Below, one piece after another: positions 1 to 7,326 of a stretch of DNA of 64,000 nt. The number at the start of each line of letters is the position of its first letter. Position 1 is the first letter of the stretch. Position numbers and translations under genes: made by a program. The notes beneath the pieces are model-generated. The model saw only the letters and a program-made list of their open reading frames with translations. It made no database searches and was not told the origin of the DNA. Origin of the DNA: Candidatus Bathyarchaeota archaeon (GTDB taxonomy: Archaea > Thermoproteota > Bathyarchaeia > TCS64); contig JAOZHO010000027.1 of assembly GCA_026014875.1 (NCBI GenBank), positions 62,001 to 126,000 of the forward strand. The letters are read 5' to 3'.

Positions 1-519
1 GGGACCGTCAAGATTGACGGGGACGCCAAGGGGCGTAACATCGATGTCGGGGGAACCGTGAGCGTGAACGGTGACCTCGACCTCTCCGAGGACCTCCGGG
101 TTGGCGGAAAGGCGGCGGTCGACGGTGAGCTCAAAGCTAGAACCGTGAGGGTGGGAGGAAAGGTCGAGGCTTTCAAGATAGAGGCCCTCGACGAGATCGT
201 GACCAACACCCTGAGGACGAGGAAGGGCGCGAAGGCGGAGGAGATCGAGATCGGGAGGAGGGGCGAGGCCGAGGGCCCCCTCATCGCCAACAGGATCCTC
301 ATCAGGGAACGCGCGAGGGTGGAGGATGTCTACGGGGGCACAGTGGTCCTCCGCAGAGGCTCTCGGGCTAACAACGTGTACGCTGAGAGGCTGACCATCG
401 AGAACGACTGCAGGATCACCGGATACGTGAAGTACACGGATACCCTGAACGCTGACAGGGACGCCCGGTTATCCATGGATCCGGAAAAGACTGAAAAGCT
501 GCCCGCTCCCCCCTTCTAA
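1..519 (+). CDS. bactofilin-like polymer-forming protein, 3' part
   Basis: The reading frame is open from the first base, so the true start lies outside the window. About 172 residues are visible. They are built from short glycine-punctuated beta-strand repeats (patterns such as VRVGGKVEAF and IDVGGTVSVN), as in right-handed beta-helix bactofilin or polymer-forming proteins, which assemble into filaments at the membrane. No catalytic motif or membrane segment is seen. The protein ends with a proline-rich tail and a TAA stop. A GTG at base 58 could be read as a start, but it sits inside the repeat pattern and is unlikely. The assignment rests on repeat character only, so the exact family is uncertain. 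Confidence 0.6.
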   Translation, partial: GTVKIDGDAKGRNIDVGGTVSVNGDLDLSEDLRVGGKAAVDGELKARTVRVGGKVEAFKIEALDEIVTNTLRTRKGAKAEEIEIGRRGEAEGPLIANRILIRERARVEDVYGGTVVLRRGSRANNVYAERLTIENDCRITGYVKYTDTLNADRDARLSMDPEKTEKLPAPPF

Positions 520-536
520 TAGGCCTGGGGCATCCC

Positions 537-809
537 ATGAAGCGGCGGAATCGCTACGATATCTACATGGATACCCTTGAGACGATTCGCCGCAAGGGTG
601 TGAGCCCCATCACCAGGATCTCTTACGGCGCCAATCTCCCCGTGGACAGGGCCAAGATAGTGGTCCAGTTTCTCTCGAACCGAGGGCTCGTTAAAGAGGA
701 GGAGTATGGGAGCACTAGGGGATTCAGGATCACGGCGAGGGGGGGCGAGTTCCTCGCGGCCCTCCGGACCGTGAAGATGTATATCGACGATGAGGACCTC
801 GAAGAATAA
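537..809 (+). CDS. small winged-helix transcriptional regulator
   Basis: This 90-residue protein has the layout of archaeal single-domain winged-helix regulators (COG3432-like). A basic N-terminus (MKRRNRYDIYMDTLETI) is followed by a recognition-helix segment (TRISYGANLPVDRAKIVVQFL), a wing (GLVKEEEYGSTRGFRIT) and a C-terminal helix (EFLAALRTVKMYI) likely used for dimer contact. It lies 17 bases after the bactofilin-like gene and may be co-transcribed with it. Its target is unknown; the neighbouring cell-surface or membrane genes are candidates by position only. Confidence 0.7.
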   Translation: MKRRNRYDIYMDTLETIRRKGVSPITRISYGANLPVDRAKIVVQFLSNRGLVKEEEYGSTRGFRITARGGEFLAALRTVKMYIDDEDLEE

Positions 810-846
810 GGAGTCCCATCGCTCCCCCAAGATATATAAAGAATTC

Positions 847-890
847 CTTATATAAAAGAAAATACTTATATGTATAAGGTTTTTCTTATA
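847..890 (+). promoter_or_regulatory. AT-rich operator/promoter with palindrome and repeats
   Basis: The hexamer CTTATA occurs at 847-852, 865-870 and 885-890. The middle copy is half of a perfect palindrome, CTTATA-TG-TATAAG (865-878). TATA-like elements overlap the same stretch, 21 to 64 bases before the ArsR-type gene at 911. Spacings of 18 and 20 bases would place the copies on nearly the same DNA face. This suggests an autoregulatory operator, but binding is inferred only. Confidence 0.5.
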
Positions 891-910
891 TATCCGAGTG
901 GAGATGCCGC

Positions 911-1222
911 TTGAGCGAGGACGAGCTAACGAAGCTGGTGAAGACGCTTAAGGCCCTGGCGAACCCGATAAGGCTGAGGATGATAGCCTCCCTCGCCGAG
1001 GAGCCAAAGCACGCCTACGCCCTCGCCAAGGAGATGGGCCTGTCCTATCCCCTGGCGCACCTCCACCTCAAAGGATTGAGAAAAATGGGTCTAATCAAAG
1101 AGATAGCGCCTGACACCAGAACCGAAGGGCGCCCACCATCAAGAACCTACACGCCCTCAGATTTCGAGCTGGTTCTCAACCCCTCCAAGATCCTGGAGAC
1201 CGTGAAGGAGGCCAGAGCCTAG
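911..1222 (+). CDS. ArsR-type helix-turn-helix regulator
   Basis: A 103-residue protein with an ArsR/HTH_20 winged helix. It contains LKALANPIRLRMIASLAEEP (near residues 13-32), the typical ArsR entry helix, then a helix-turn-helix AYALAKEMGLSYPLAHLHLKGL and a wing region (GLIKEIAPDTRTEGRPPSRTY). The GRPPSRTYTPSDFELVLNP tail is common in archaeal members. There are no clustered cysteines, so metal sensing is not evident. The start is a TTG, because the ATG at 904 is in another frame. It heads a tight cluster (next gene 1 base away) ending in an MFS transporter that it may control through the palindrome just upstream. Confidence 0.8.
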   Translation: MSEDELTKLVKTLKALANPIRLRMIASLAEEPKHAYALAKEMGLSYPLAHLHLKGLRKMGLIKEIAPDTRTEGRPPSRTYTPSDFELVLNPSKILETVKEARA

Positions 1223-1223
1223 C

Positions 1224-1556
1224 ATGTCCAAGACAGCATCGGCCTTGATCGTGCTCTCAGCAATAGCCATCGGTCTGGGAGTGCCCGGCATCTGCCTTTA
1301 TGCAAGCCTCTTTTACGGCTTCAATTTCTTGGCCGCAGCAGCCGTCGCTTTCATGGCGGTACTGGTCGGCGGGGGGATCGCCATCGTCGGAGTCGTCCAG
1401 GGCCCCTTGGGAAGAGTGTTCGATGACTCCGGCAGAGTCGAGAGGCAGAGGCTCAGGATGCTCAGAGAGCAGCAGAGGGCCACCCTAGAGGAGCTCGACG
1501 GGATCGTCGGAGTCCTGGGCGAGATCAGAGACCTCCTGAAGGCGGTGGAAGAGTAG
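1224..1556 (+). CDS. small membrane protein with C-terminal coiled coil
   Basis: 110 residues. Two transmembrane segments lie in the first half (SALIVLSAIAIGLGVPGICL and the AAAAVAFMAVLVGGGIAIVG region), followed by a charged helix rich in Arg, Glu and Leu (VERQRLRMLREQQRATLEEL) that should form a coiled coil facing the cytoplasm. The C-terminus, VLGEIRDLLKAVEE, resembles the C-terminus of the 44-residue protein encoded next (LLVEIRDSLKAAG), so the two may interact or share ancestry. The gene starts 1 base after the regulator stop and abuts the next gene. No known family recognised. Confidence 0.65.
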   Translation: MSKTASALIVLSAIAIGLGVPGICLYASLFYGFNFLAAAAVAFMAVLVGGGIAIVGVVQGPLGRVFDDSGRVERQRLRMLREQQRATLEELDGIVGVLGEIRDLLKAVEE

Positions 1557-1691
1557 ATGTCCGGGCGCGCCGACTATTCCCGTTTGTCCGACGAGGAGCT
1601 CGTCAAGGAGACGGGTAAACGGCTGGAGGAGATGCTAAAACTCCTCGTGGAGATCAGGGACTCCTTGAAGGCTGCGGGCAGCATCGATTAG
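1557..1691 (+). CDS. 44-residue coiled-coil protein
   Basis: An ATG directly after the upstream TAG opens a 44-codon frame (MSGRADYSRLSDEELVKETG and onward) ending at TAG 1689-1691. The protein is one amphipathic helix with Leu/Ile heptad spacing (LEEMLKLLVEIRDSLKAAG). It matches the C-terminal helix of the preceding membrane protein, which supports its being a real, co-translated partner rather than chance. No known family. Confidence 0.5.
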   Translation: MSGRADYSRLSDEELVKETGKRLEEMLKLLVEIRDSLKAAGSID

Positions 1692-1707
1692 TTAGGAGAA
1701 AACAGTC

Positions 1708-2994
1708 TTGGATGTTGAGGATATCAGGGATGAGTCTGCATCTGAGCCCAAAAAGGGGCTGCTGAGCAGGTTCCGTTCCGAGTTCGGGTTCATCCAGGGG
1801 AACTTCCTCGTCATGGTAATGAGTTGGATTATCCTCGACTTCGCCAGCGAACTACCCGCAACCTACTACCCCAAGTACGTTGAGGCTCTCGGCGGCACCG
1901 CGGCTATCATCGGGCTCATCGGGGCGGTGGAGATGATCGCACGAGCCTTTGTCCAGATCCCCGGGGGTTACATGGCGGACAAGTACGGGAGAAAATGGCT
2001 CATCTTCACGATGACCTTCCTCGCGGGTATAGCCCGCATATTCTACGCGACCGCTCCCAGCTGGGAGTGGATCCTCGTTGGGGCGATCCTGGTAGGGCTC
2101 ACGGGGATATACCAGCCCGCCCTCCAAGCGATAATCGCGGACTCTGTTCCCAAGGACAAGAGGGGTATGGGGTTCAGCATCATCCAGCTCATCGCAAGCG
2201 CGTCTACGACGCCGGCCCCCCTACTGGCGGGGATTCTCTACGTCAGGATGGGATTGATGCGGAGCATGAGGCTCAGCTACGTCGTCGTGGTCATCGGCTT
2301 CGTTGTGGCCTCGATTCTCCGCTATAGGCTCAAGGAGACCGTGGAGGACCCCGCTAAGATCAACATCGGTGAGATGCTGGGGGAGTATCCGACCTCCCTG
2401 AGGGCCAGCATCGATGTCTGGAAGGTGGTCCCCCGGTCCGCTTTCGTCCTCTTCATCGTGTTCGTCTTCACGAACTTCTCCGTGGGGCTGTTCAACCCGG
2501 TGCTCACACTGTACATCCTCGACGACCTGGGAATCAGCTACGTGGCTTTCTCCTACATCATGACGGCCCTATTCGTCTCCATGATCATCCTCGCGCTGCC
2601 AGCGGGGAAACTGATCGATAAATATGGCAAGAAGAAGCCGATGATGGCCGCTTTCGTTGTCTGGATCCTCGCTATCGCGATGCTGATCGAGGGAGACTTT
2701 TACAGGCTGATAGTGTCCATGAGCCTGGTTGGGATGATTCAGGTCCTCATCGGCGGGGCGGCCTCGGCCCTCTCCGCGGATTTGGTACCCCGGGAGCACC
2801 GGGGGAAGGTCAACGGCTCGAGGGGTTTCTTTTCTATGCTTTCCCTGTCAGCTGGGATGTTCGCGGGGGGTTGGCTGTACGATAACGTTGGTCACCAGGT
2901 GCCCTTCCTCCTCCAGTTCATCCTCGTCATTCCTCCCCTCCTCCTCGTCCATTTCTTCATCGAGGAGCCCCACAAGGATGAAATAAATGGCTAA
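1708..2994 (+). CDS. major facilitator superfamily transporter
   Basis: 428 residues with about 12 hydrophobic segments in two halves. MFS signature loops are visible: GGYMADKYGRKWLI after TM2 (residues ~88-101, motif A, G-x-x-x-D-x-x-G-R-K) and the equivalent LPAGKLIDKYGKKKPMM in the second half. Substrate cannot be told from sequence; drug or sugar/organic-acid efflux types share this loop. The start is TTG at 1708 preceded by a GGAG ribosome-binding site. It is the last gene of a cluster led by an ArsR-type regulator, so regulated efflux is a reasonable inference. Confidence 0.85.
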   Translation: MDVEDIRDESASEPKKGLLSRFRSEFGFIQGNFLVMVMSWIILDFASELPATYYPKYVEALGGTAAIIGLIGAVEMIARAFVQIPGGYMADKYGRKWLIFTMTFLAGIARIFYATAPSWEWILVGAILVGLTGIYQPALQAIIADSVPKDKRGMGFSIIQLIASASTTPAPLLAGILYVRMGLMRSMRLSYVVVVIGFVVASILRYRLKETVEDPAKINIGEMLGEYPTSLRASIDVWKVVPRSAFVLFIVFVFTNFSVGLFNPVLTLYILDDLGISYVAFSYIMTALFVSMIILALPAGKLIDKYGKKKPMMAAFVVWILAIAMLIEGDFYRLIVSMSLVGMIQVLIGGAASALSADLVPREHRGKVNGSRGFFSMLSLSAGMFAGGWLYDNVGHQVPFLLQFILVIPPLLLVHFFIEEPHKDEING

Positions 2995-3026
2995 GTTGAC
3001 TCAGTTAATCGATTGATTCACGGGAA

Positions 3027-3599
3027 TCAGCCGAAGGCCCGGGGCTTAGCCAGAATCTCCCGGATCTCCAGCTCGAAGAACTTTCTCGGGTAAGCGGGCT
3101 TAACGACGATGCAGGTGTCGGCCCCGTCTCCGGTCCCCGCGATGGCCATGACCTCCCCCTCCATTCCTATGAGGCCGGCATCTGCGGCCATCAGGACTAT
3201 CTCGACGGCGACCTTCATCCCCTGTCCGAACCTGTAGAGGGTATCCCTGACGGCCCTCACGGGGTATCCTCCCCCGTACTTGTCGGTGAAGGCGGAGCCC
3301 ACGTCGCCGCCCAGGGCGTGGGTCGATGTGAGGACCCTGATGCCCCTGTCCTCGAGGGCTTTTCGCTCCGATTCCGTGATGGTCCAGCCCTTGTCCTTGA
3401 ACCCCTCGCTGATCGTCACTGCGACGATGTTCGCATCGGGGCCGAAGGCCTCCTGAGCCTTGATCGCAGTGCTACCATGGGTTGTAGCGACGACGATGTT
3501 ATTGATTCCAAGCTCCTCGACCCTCATCTTGGCGGCGGAGAGCAATTTATCGGTGTTCTCGGGGCCCGTCTTCTCGAAATAGATCGTGGTCTTCTCCAT
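3027..3599 (-). CDS. pyruvate-kinase C-terminal-domain-like protein (COG1751 type)
   Basis: 190 residues matching the stand-alone pyruvate kinase alpha/beta (PK_C) family of archaea: IYFEKTGPENTDKLLSAA at the N-terminus, NIVVATTHGSTAIKAQE (phosphate-binding-like loop), LTSTHALGG and AIAGTGDGADTCIVVKPAY. No catalytic pyruvate kinase barrel is present. The function is unknown; the fold binds phosphorylated ligands in pyruvate kinase. Of the possible starts I choose the ATG at 3599, seven bases after GAGGTGA. A close paralogue is encoded at 18963-19535. It is convergent with the MFS gene. Confidence 0.8.
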   Translation of the reverse strand: MEKTTIYFEKTGPENTDKLLSAAKMRVEELGINNIVVATTHGSTAIKAQEAFGPDANIVAVTISEGFKDKGWTITESERKALEDRGIRVLTSTHALGGDVGSAFTDKYGGGYPVRAVRDTLYRFGQGMKVAVEIVLMAADAGLIGMEGEVMAIAGTGDGADTCIVVKPAYPRKFFELEIREILAKPRAFG

Positions 3600-3659
3600 T
3601 GTCATTTCACCTCGAGTTAAAATTAATCTGATCCGAGGGCTTATCAATCATTCTGGTGG

Positions 3660-3754
3660 TGGCGCGGCCGGCAGGATTCGAACCCGCGACATTGGGTTGT
3701 CTCCTAGAAATCTATCCGAAGACCCACGCTCTATCCAGACTGAGCCACGGCCGC
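3660..3754 (-). tRNA. tRNA-Arg(UCG) with a 17-base intron
   Basis: Read on the minus strand: acceptor GCGGCCG pairs with CGGCCGC; D-arm GCTC/GAGC; T-arm GCGGG-TTCGAAT-CCTGC; discriminator G followed by an encoded CCA. The anticodon stem TGGGT pairs with ACCCA only if about 17 bases (ATAGATTTCTAGGAGAC) are removed at the usual archaeal 37/38 position. The remaining loop CTTCGGA has U33 and anticodon TCG. The predicted bulge-helix-bulge is imperfect, and a TCT also occurs within the inserted bases, so the exact splice points and identity are slightly uncertain. The total length with CCA is 95 bases, 78 after splicing. Confidence 0.85.
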
Positions 3755-3952
3755 AACGTTGAACAGAGAAAACGCATCGCTAGTTAAGTTTTGTTGTCTG
3801 TACAGCGGCACTTCATGGATCTTAATCGTGAGTGTCATCGTCCCCGGGGGCCCTTCAAGTATACCCTACATGGAGTGATAATACGGTGTTATCGCCAGAG
3901 AAGATTTATTCCAGCATACGGGAATACCCGCTTGTAAAGGAGCGATGACCCT

Positions 3953-4423
3953 GTGATTATCCCCGTCAAATTAGTCAGGGAGGTTGAGGTCTCCACCTTC
4001 TCACACGCCACCGAGGACGAAGACAAAGTCGAGAAGGCCATAAAGAACCTCCTCCCCGAGGAGAACCGGGACCTCTGGCTCACGAGGAAGACGCTCAAGG
4101 GATACCACGGGGACCCCATCACGATCGTGACTGGAAAGATAAGAACGAAGAAAGGGGCGACAGGGGTCCTCCGGAGAGTGGTGCAGGAGCTTTCCTCTCT
4201 TGACCAGCAGAGGCTGCTGGACGAGTTGGAGGAGAGGCTCGACGATGGGGGTAACCTCTACATTCGACTGGATAAGCAGAACGCATACCTGAGCAAAGTC
4301 CGCCTGTTGAAGACAGATCCGGTGAAGATGAAGTTCAAGCTCCGGCTACCTCACGGGAAGGACAGATTGGAATACGTCCGCGATATCGTCAACGCCATAA
4401 TCAAGGAGGAACACGAGGCGTGA
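3953..4423 (+). CDS. COG1325 RNA-binding protein (predicted exosome-associated)
   Basis: 156 residues resembling PF01877/COG1325, an archaeal protein with a double-stranded-RNA-binding-like fold. Recognisable segments are VSTFSHATEDEDKVEKAI near the start, the central GYHGDPITIV and the C-terminal FKLRLPHGK. The family is habitually encoded beside rpp30 and pop5, as here, which is the basis for its predicted link to RNA processing. The start is GTG 3953; a four-codon frame ATG-ACC-CTG-TGA ends across it. The stop overlaps the next gene, so all three genes are translationally coupled. A TATA-like AGATTTATT lies at 3900-3908. Confidence 0.8.
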   Translation: MIIPVKLVREVEVSTFSHATEDEDKVEKAIKNLLPEENRDLWLTRKTLKGYHGDPITIVTGKIRTKKGATGVLRRVVQELSSLDQQRLLDELEERLDDGGNLYIRLDKQNAYLSKVRLLKTDPVKMKFKLRLPHGKDRLEYVRDIVNAIIKEEHEA

Positions 4424-5127
4424 GGCGCTTCGTCGACCTCAACATCAGGGACCCGGGAGACCCCCGAGTCATCACGGAGATGCTGGAACTCGCAGCCAAG
4501 CTAGGATTCAAAGGCATCGCAATAGCATCCGAGAGACCCGCGCCGCAGACGCTGAGAGACGAGGCCCGGACCCTCGGCATCGACCTTGCGAGTCGAATCG
4601 ACCTGAGACCCAGAAACACCAATCAGCTATCCAAGACCCTACGGCGTGTCCGCAGAAAATATGAGATCGTAGCTGTCCACTGCGAAAACAAGGCCGTGTC
4701 GAGGCAAGCCGCGAAGGATCACCGGGTCGATATTCTCACCTTCCCTCCCCTGAAGACCGGAAGGAGCCGCGTAAGCCTAGACCGTCAGGGAGCCTCCCTC
4801 GCTGCGGACTCTAACTGCGCCTACGAGGTGTCCCTCTCAGACTTGCTGGACACGAGTGCCGGTGAGAGAGCGAGGGTCATCGTCAACCTGAAACGAAACA
4901 TCTGGAACGCCGAACGCGAAGGCGTGCCCGTCTTGGCCACGAGCGGCGCCGCTACACCCCTCCGGATGCGGGACCCCCGTGCCATTGCGTCGATCACGAG
5001 CCTGCTCGACCTCCCAGAAGAAAAGGGGCTCGACGCAGTCTCGGTGACTCCCACCAAGATTCTTGAGAGAAACCGGGCAAAGCTCGGGCCAGGATTCGTG
5101 AGCCCCGGCGTGAAGGAGGTCCGATGA
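4420..5127 (+). CDS. rnp3: ribonuclease P protein component 3 (Rpp30)
   Basis: 235 residues, TIM-barrel-like Rpp30 family. The N-terminus MRRFVDLNIR, a later KYEIVAVHCENKAVSRQAAK and the KRNIWNAEREGVPVLATSGA/ASITSLLDLPEE segments match archaeal Rpp30. It pairs with Pop5 and stabilises the catalytic domain of RNase P RNA during tRNA 5' processing. The start is GTG 4420, overlapping the previous stop by four bases. The 3' end overlaps pop5 by four bases (ATGA). Length is typical. Confidence 0.88.
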   Translation: MRRFVDLNIRDPGDPRVITEMLELAAKLGFKGIAIASERPAPQTLRDEARTLGIDLASRIDLRPRNTNQLSKTLRRVRRKYEIVAVHCENKAVSRQAAKDHRVDILTFPPLKTGRSRVSLDRQGASLAADSNCAYEVSLSDLLDTSAGERARVIVNLKRNIWNAEREGVPVLATSGAATPLRMRDPRAIASITSLLDLPEEKGLDAVSVTPTKILERNRAKLGPGFVSPGVKEVR

Positions 5128-5453
5128 TGCCGGTGAGGGGCACCGGGAGGCGGTACCTCGCCATCTCCCTCGAGGGTGGCGATGCCTGTTCCGAGCAGGA
5201 GGTCTCAGATGCACTCTATCAAGCCGTCGGTGAGCTTTTCGGGGATTACGGCGTATCGTGTCTACAGCCGAGACTCATCGAGTTCGATGAGGAAACAAGC
5301 AAAGGAATCGTCCGGTGCAGCCGGAGCCACACGAGGGAGATGAGGGCGGTTCTTGCGCTGATCACGGAGATCTCTAACCGAGAAGCAGCGGTGAGGGTGA
5401 TGGGGGCCTCGGGGACTATCAAGTCCCTGAAATCGAAAGCGGCATTGAAATAG
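5124..5453 (+). CDS. rnp2: ribonuclease P protein component 2 (Pop5)
   Basis: 109 residues of the Pop5 family with a ferredoxin-like RNA-binding fold. RRYLAISLEGG at the N-terminus, then YQAVGELFGDYGVSCLQPRLIEFDE and KGIVRCSRSHTREMRAVLALI correspond to the conserved core; the C-terminus has VRVMGASGTIKSLKSKA. It forms a heterodimer with Rpp30, the product of the overlapping upstream gene. A standard archaeal RNase P operon context makes this call firm. Confidence 0.88.
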   Translation: MMPVRGTGRRYLAISLEGGDACSEQEVSDALYQAVGELFGDYGVSCLQPRLIEFDEETSKGIVRCSRSHTREMRAVLALITEISNREAAVRVMGASGTIKSLKSKAALK

Positions 5454-5466
5454 AATTCACGGACCT

Positions 5467-6762
5467 GTGCCATTTTTAACCCAAACGGAGCTATTTTTAG
5501 CGATGGCGTTGGATCTGTTCACCGGACTACATGTGTTCATGGGGAACTTCTGGACCTGGTACAACGGCCTTACACCCCTAACGTTTCTCCTCACCTTCTG
5601 GCCTGTATTCCTGATAGATTTCGTGCGCTCCGTGGGGAAGTCATGTGTCCTATTGGTCCACGCCCTCTACCGGAAGCTGAGACCCCTGGAATACGACCCG
5701 GGCTATATGCCGAAGGTTTCAATCATCATACCCGCCCACAACGAGGAGGCGATAATCGAGCGGGCCATAGAGTCCGCCCTCGAGACCAACTATCCGAACA
5801 AGGAGATAATCGTCGTCGATGATGGCTCGACGGACAGGACGCCCCAGATAGCTTTCCCCTACTCCAGGAAGGGGCGGATAAAGCTCTGCCAAAGAAACGT
5901 CGCGAGCGGCTCCAAAGCGGGAGCCCTGAACTACGGTCTATTCTTCGCCTCTGGGGACATCATCGTCACCGTGGACGCCGACACATTGATCGAGAGGAAC
6001 TCCCTCAGGGAATTGGTTAAGCCCCTCGGCGACCCGGCGTTCAGCGCCACATCAGGAAATGTCCGGATTCTCCGGGGGGAGCACGGGGCGATGAATCTCA
6101 TCGTAAAGATTCAAGCGTACGAGTATCTCATCTCTATGGAGCTTGGGAGGAGATTCCAGGCGTTATCGGGCACACTCCTCATCATCTCGGGGGCCTTCGG
6201 CGCGTTCCACAAGAGCTTCGTCAAGTCTATCGGCCAGTACGACGGGGACACCATCACCGAGGACTTTGACCTAACGTTCAAGATGAGGAAGCTCGGAAAG
6301 AGGCTCGCCTTTGTTCCGGAAGCCGTCTCATGGACATTCGCCCCTGAGACCTGGAAGGCTTGGAAGCGTCAGAGGGTGAGATGGACGAGGGGGCAGGCGG
6401 AGACCCTCTGGAAACACAGGAACCTCTTCGGGAAGAGGGGTTTCGACCTGAAGCTGGTCCTCGCGGTCTACGACATGCTCTTCATCGACGTCGTCCTCCT
6501 CTTCGCGAGGATGGCGTGGCTCATAGCCCTCCTTCGGATGGATCTCCCGACGTTCCCTTTTGTGATGCTCCTGAGCCTGGGACTGTACATGTTCATGGAG
6601 CTCTTCACGATAGTCACCGCCGGGCTCTTATCCCCCCGCAAGGGGGACCTGAAATATGCCTATCTGACCCCGATAATGGTCCTGTTCTATCGTCCCTACT
6701 ACGCCTTCGTCCGCCTCTGGGCATACATCTCTTGGGTATTCAAACTTGAGAGCAAATGGTAG
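5467..6762 (+). CDS. processive family 2 glycosyltransferase, BcsA/NodC-like
   Basis: 431 residues. An N-terminal membrane segment precedes a GT-A catalytic domain: SIIIPAHNEEAIIERAI (residues ~83-99), IIVVDDGSTDRT, VDADTLIERN (DxD), TEDFDLTFKMRK (ED motif) and the processive-enzyme signature KRQRVRWTRGQAETLW (QxxRW). Two to four hydrophobic segments follow at the C-terminus. These features indicate a membrane enzyme that polymerises or extends a surface polysaccharide from nucleotide sugars. The start is GTG 5467, with an ATG at 5503 as alternative. A V4R-domain gene and a TackOD1 regulator follow on the same strand, which may signal control of polymer synthesis. Confidence 0.85.
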   Translation: MPFLTQTELFLAMALDLFTGLHVFMGNFWTWYNGLTPLTFLLTFWPVFLIDFVRSVGKSCVLLVHALYRKLRPLEYDPGYMPKVSIIIPAHNEEAIIERAIESALETNYPNKEIIVVDDGSTDRTPQIAFPYSRKGRIKLCQRNVASGSKAGALNYGLFFASGDIIVTVDADTLIERNSLRELVKPLGDPAFSATSGNVRILRGEHGAMNLIVKIQAYEYLISMELGRRFQALSGTLLIISGAFGAFHKSFVKSIGQYDGDTITEDFDLTFKMRKLGKRLAFVPEAVSWTFAPETWKAWKRQRVRWTRGQAETLWKHRNLFGKRGFDLKLVLAVYDMLFIDVVLLFARMAWLIALLRMDLPTFPFVMLLSLGLYMFMELFTIVTAGLLSPRKGDLKYAYLTPIMVLFYRPYYAFVRLWAYISWVFKLESKW

Positions 6763-6839
6763 GCAAAGTTAAGGGCAATAGAATGTGCTTAATACTATAT
6801 TCAACAATTCGAAATAATCTGCAAGAGGTTTAAGTTAAC

Positions 6840-7325
6840 TTGACTCTGCTGAAAGACTCAATAAAAGCCGCTCTGGAGAATAGACCCGTAAGGGATAGCC
6901 CCAGCGATGAACTCTCGATCCACATCAACAGGATCGTGATCACCTCCCTCTTCGATCTAGGTACTGCGGGCGAAGGGATCATTCACCACGCTGGAAGATA
7001 CTTCGGGAGCACGCTGGTCGAGATGGGAGAGGTACATGGCAAGACCGTGGAAGCTGTCCTTGCGGAACTCGTCGCGGTACTGAATAAATTAAAACTTGGC
7101 AATATCACCCTCGTTGAAGCCGAAGGAGATTCCGCGAAGGTGCAGTTCGAGGACTGTTACTTCTGCAAAGGCCTTCCCTTGATAGACCGGGGAGTATGTT
7201 TCTACGACAGCGGGATACTCGTCGGAGCCCTCCAGAAGGCCCTGGGTCGCGAGTTCAAGGTAGAAGAGACAAAGTGCCACTGCAAAGAAGACAAAATGTG
7301 TCTCCATGAGATAAGCGGGATCTGA
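6840..7325 (+). CDS. V4R (4-vinyl reductase) domain sensor protein
   Basis: 161 residues ending in a V4R-type domain. There is a helix with LGTAGEGIIHHAGRYFG, then VQFEDCYFCKGLPLIDRGVC followed by FYDSGILVGALQKALG, and a C-terminal cysteine/histidine set (ETKCHCKEDKMCLHEI). In this family such cysteines often bind metal and the domain senses small hydrophobic ligands. The start is TTG 6840. The stop is one base before the next gene, a TackOD1 regulator, so the two are almost certainly co-translated and may form a sensor/output pair. No catalytic role is evident. Confidence 0.75.
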   Translation: MTLLKDSIKAALENRPVRDSPSDELSIHINRIVITSLFDLGTAGEGIIHHAGRYFGSTLVEMGEVHGKTVEAVLAELVAVLNKLKLGNITLVEAEGDSAKVQFEDCYFCKGLPLIDRGVCFYDSGILVGALQKALGREFKVEETKCHCKEDKMCLHEISGI

Positions 7326-7326
7326 T

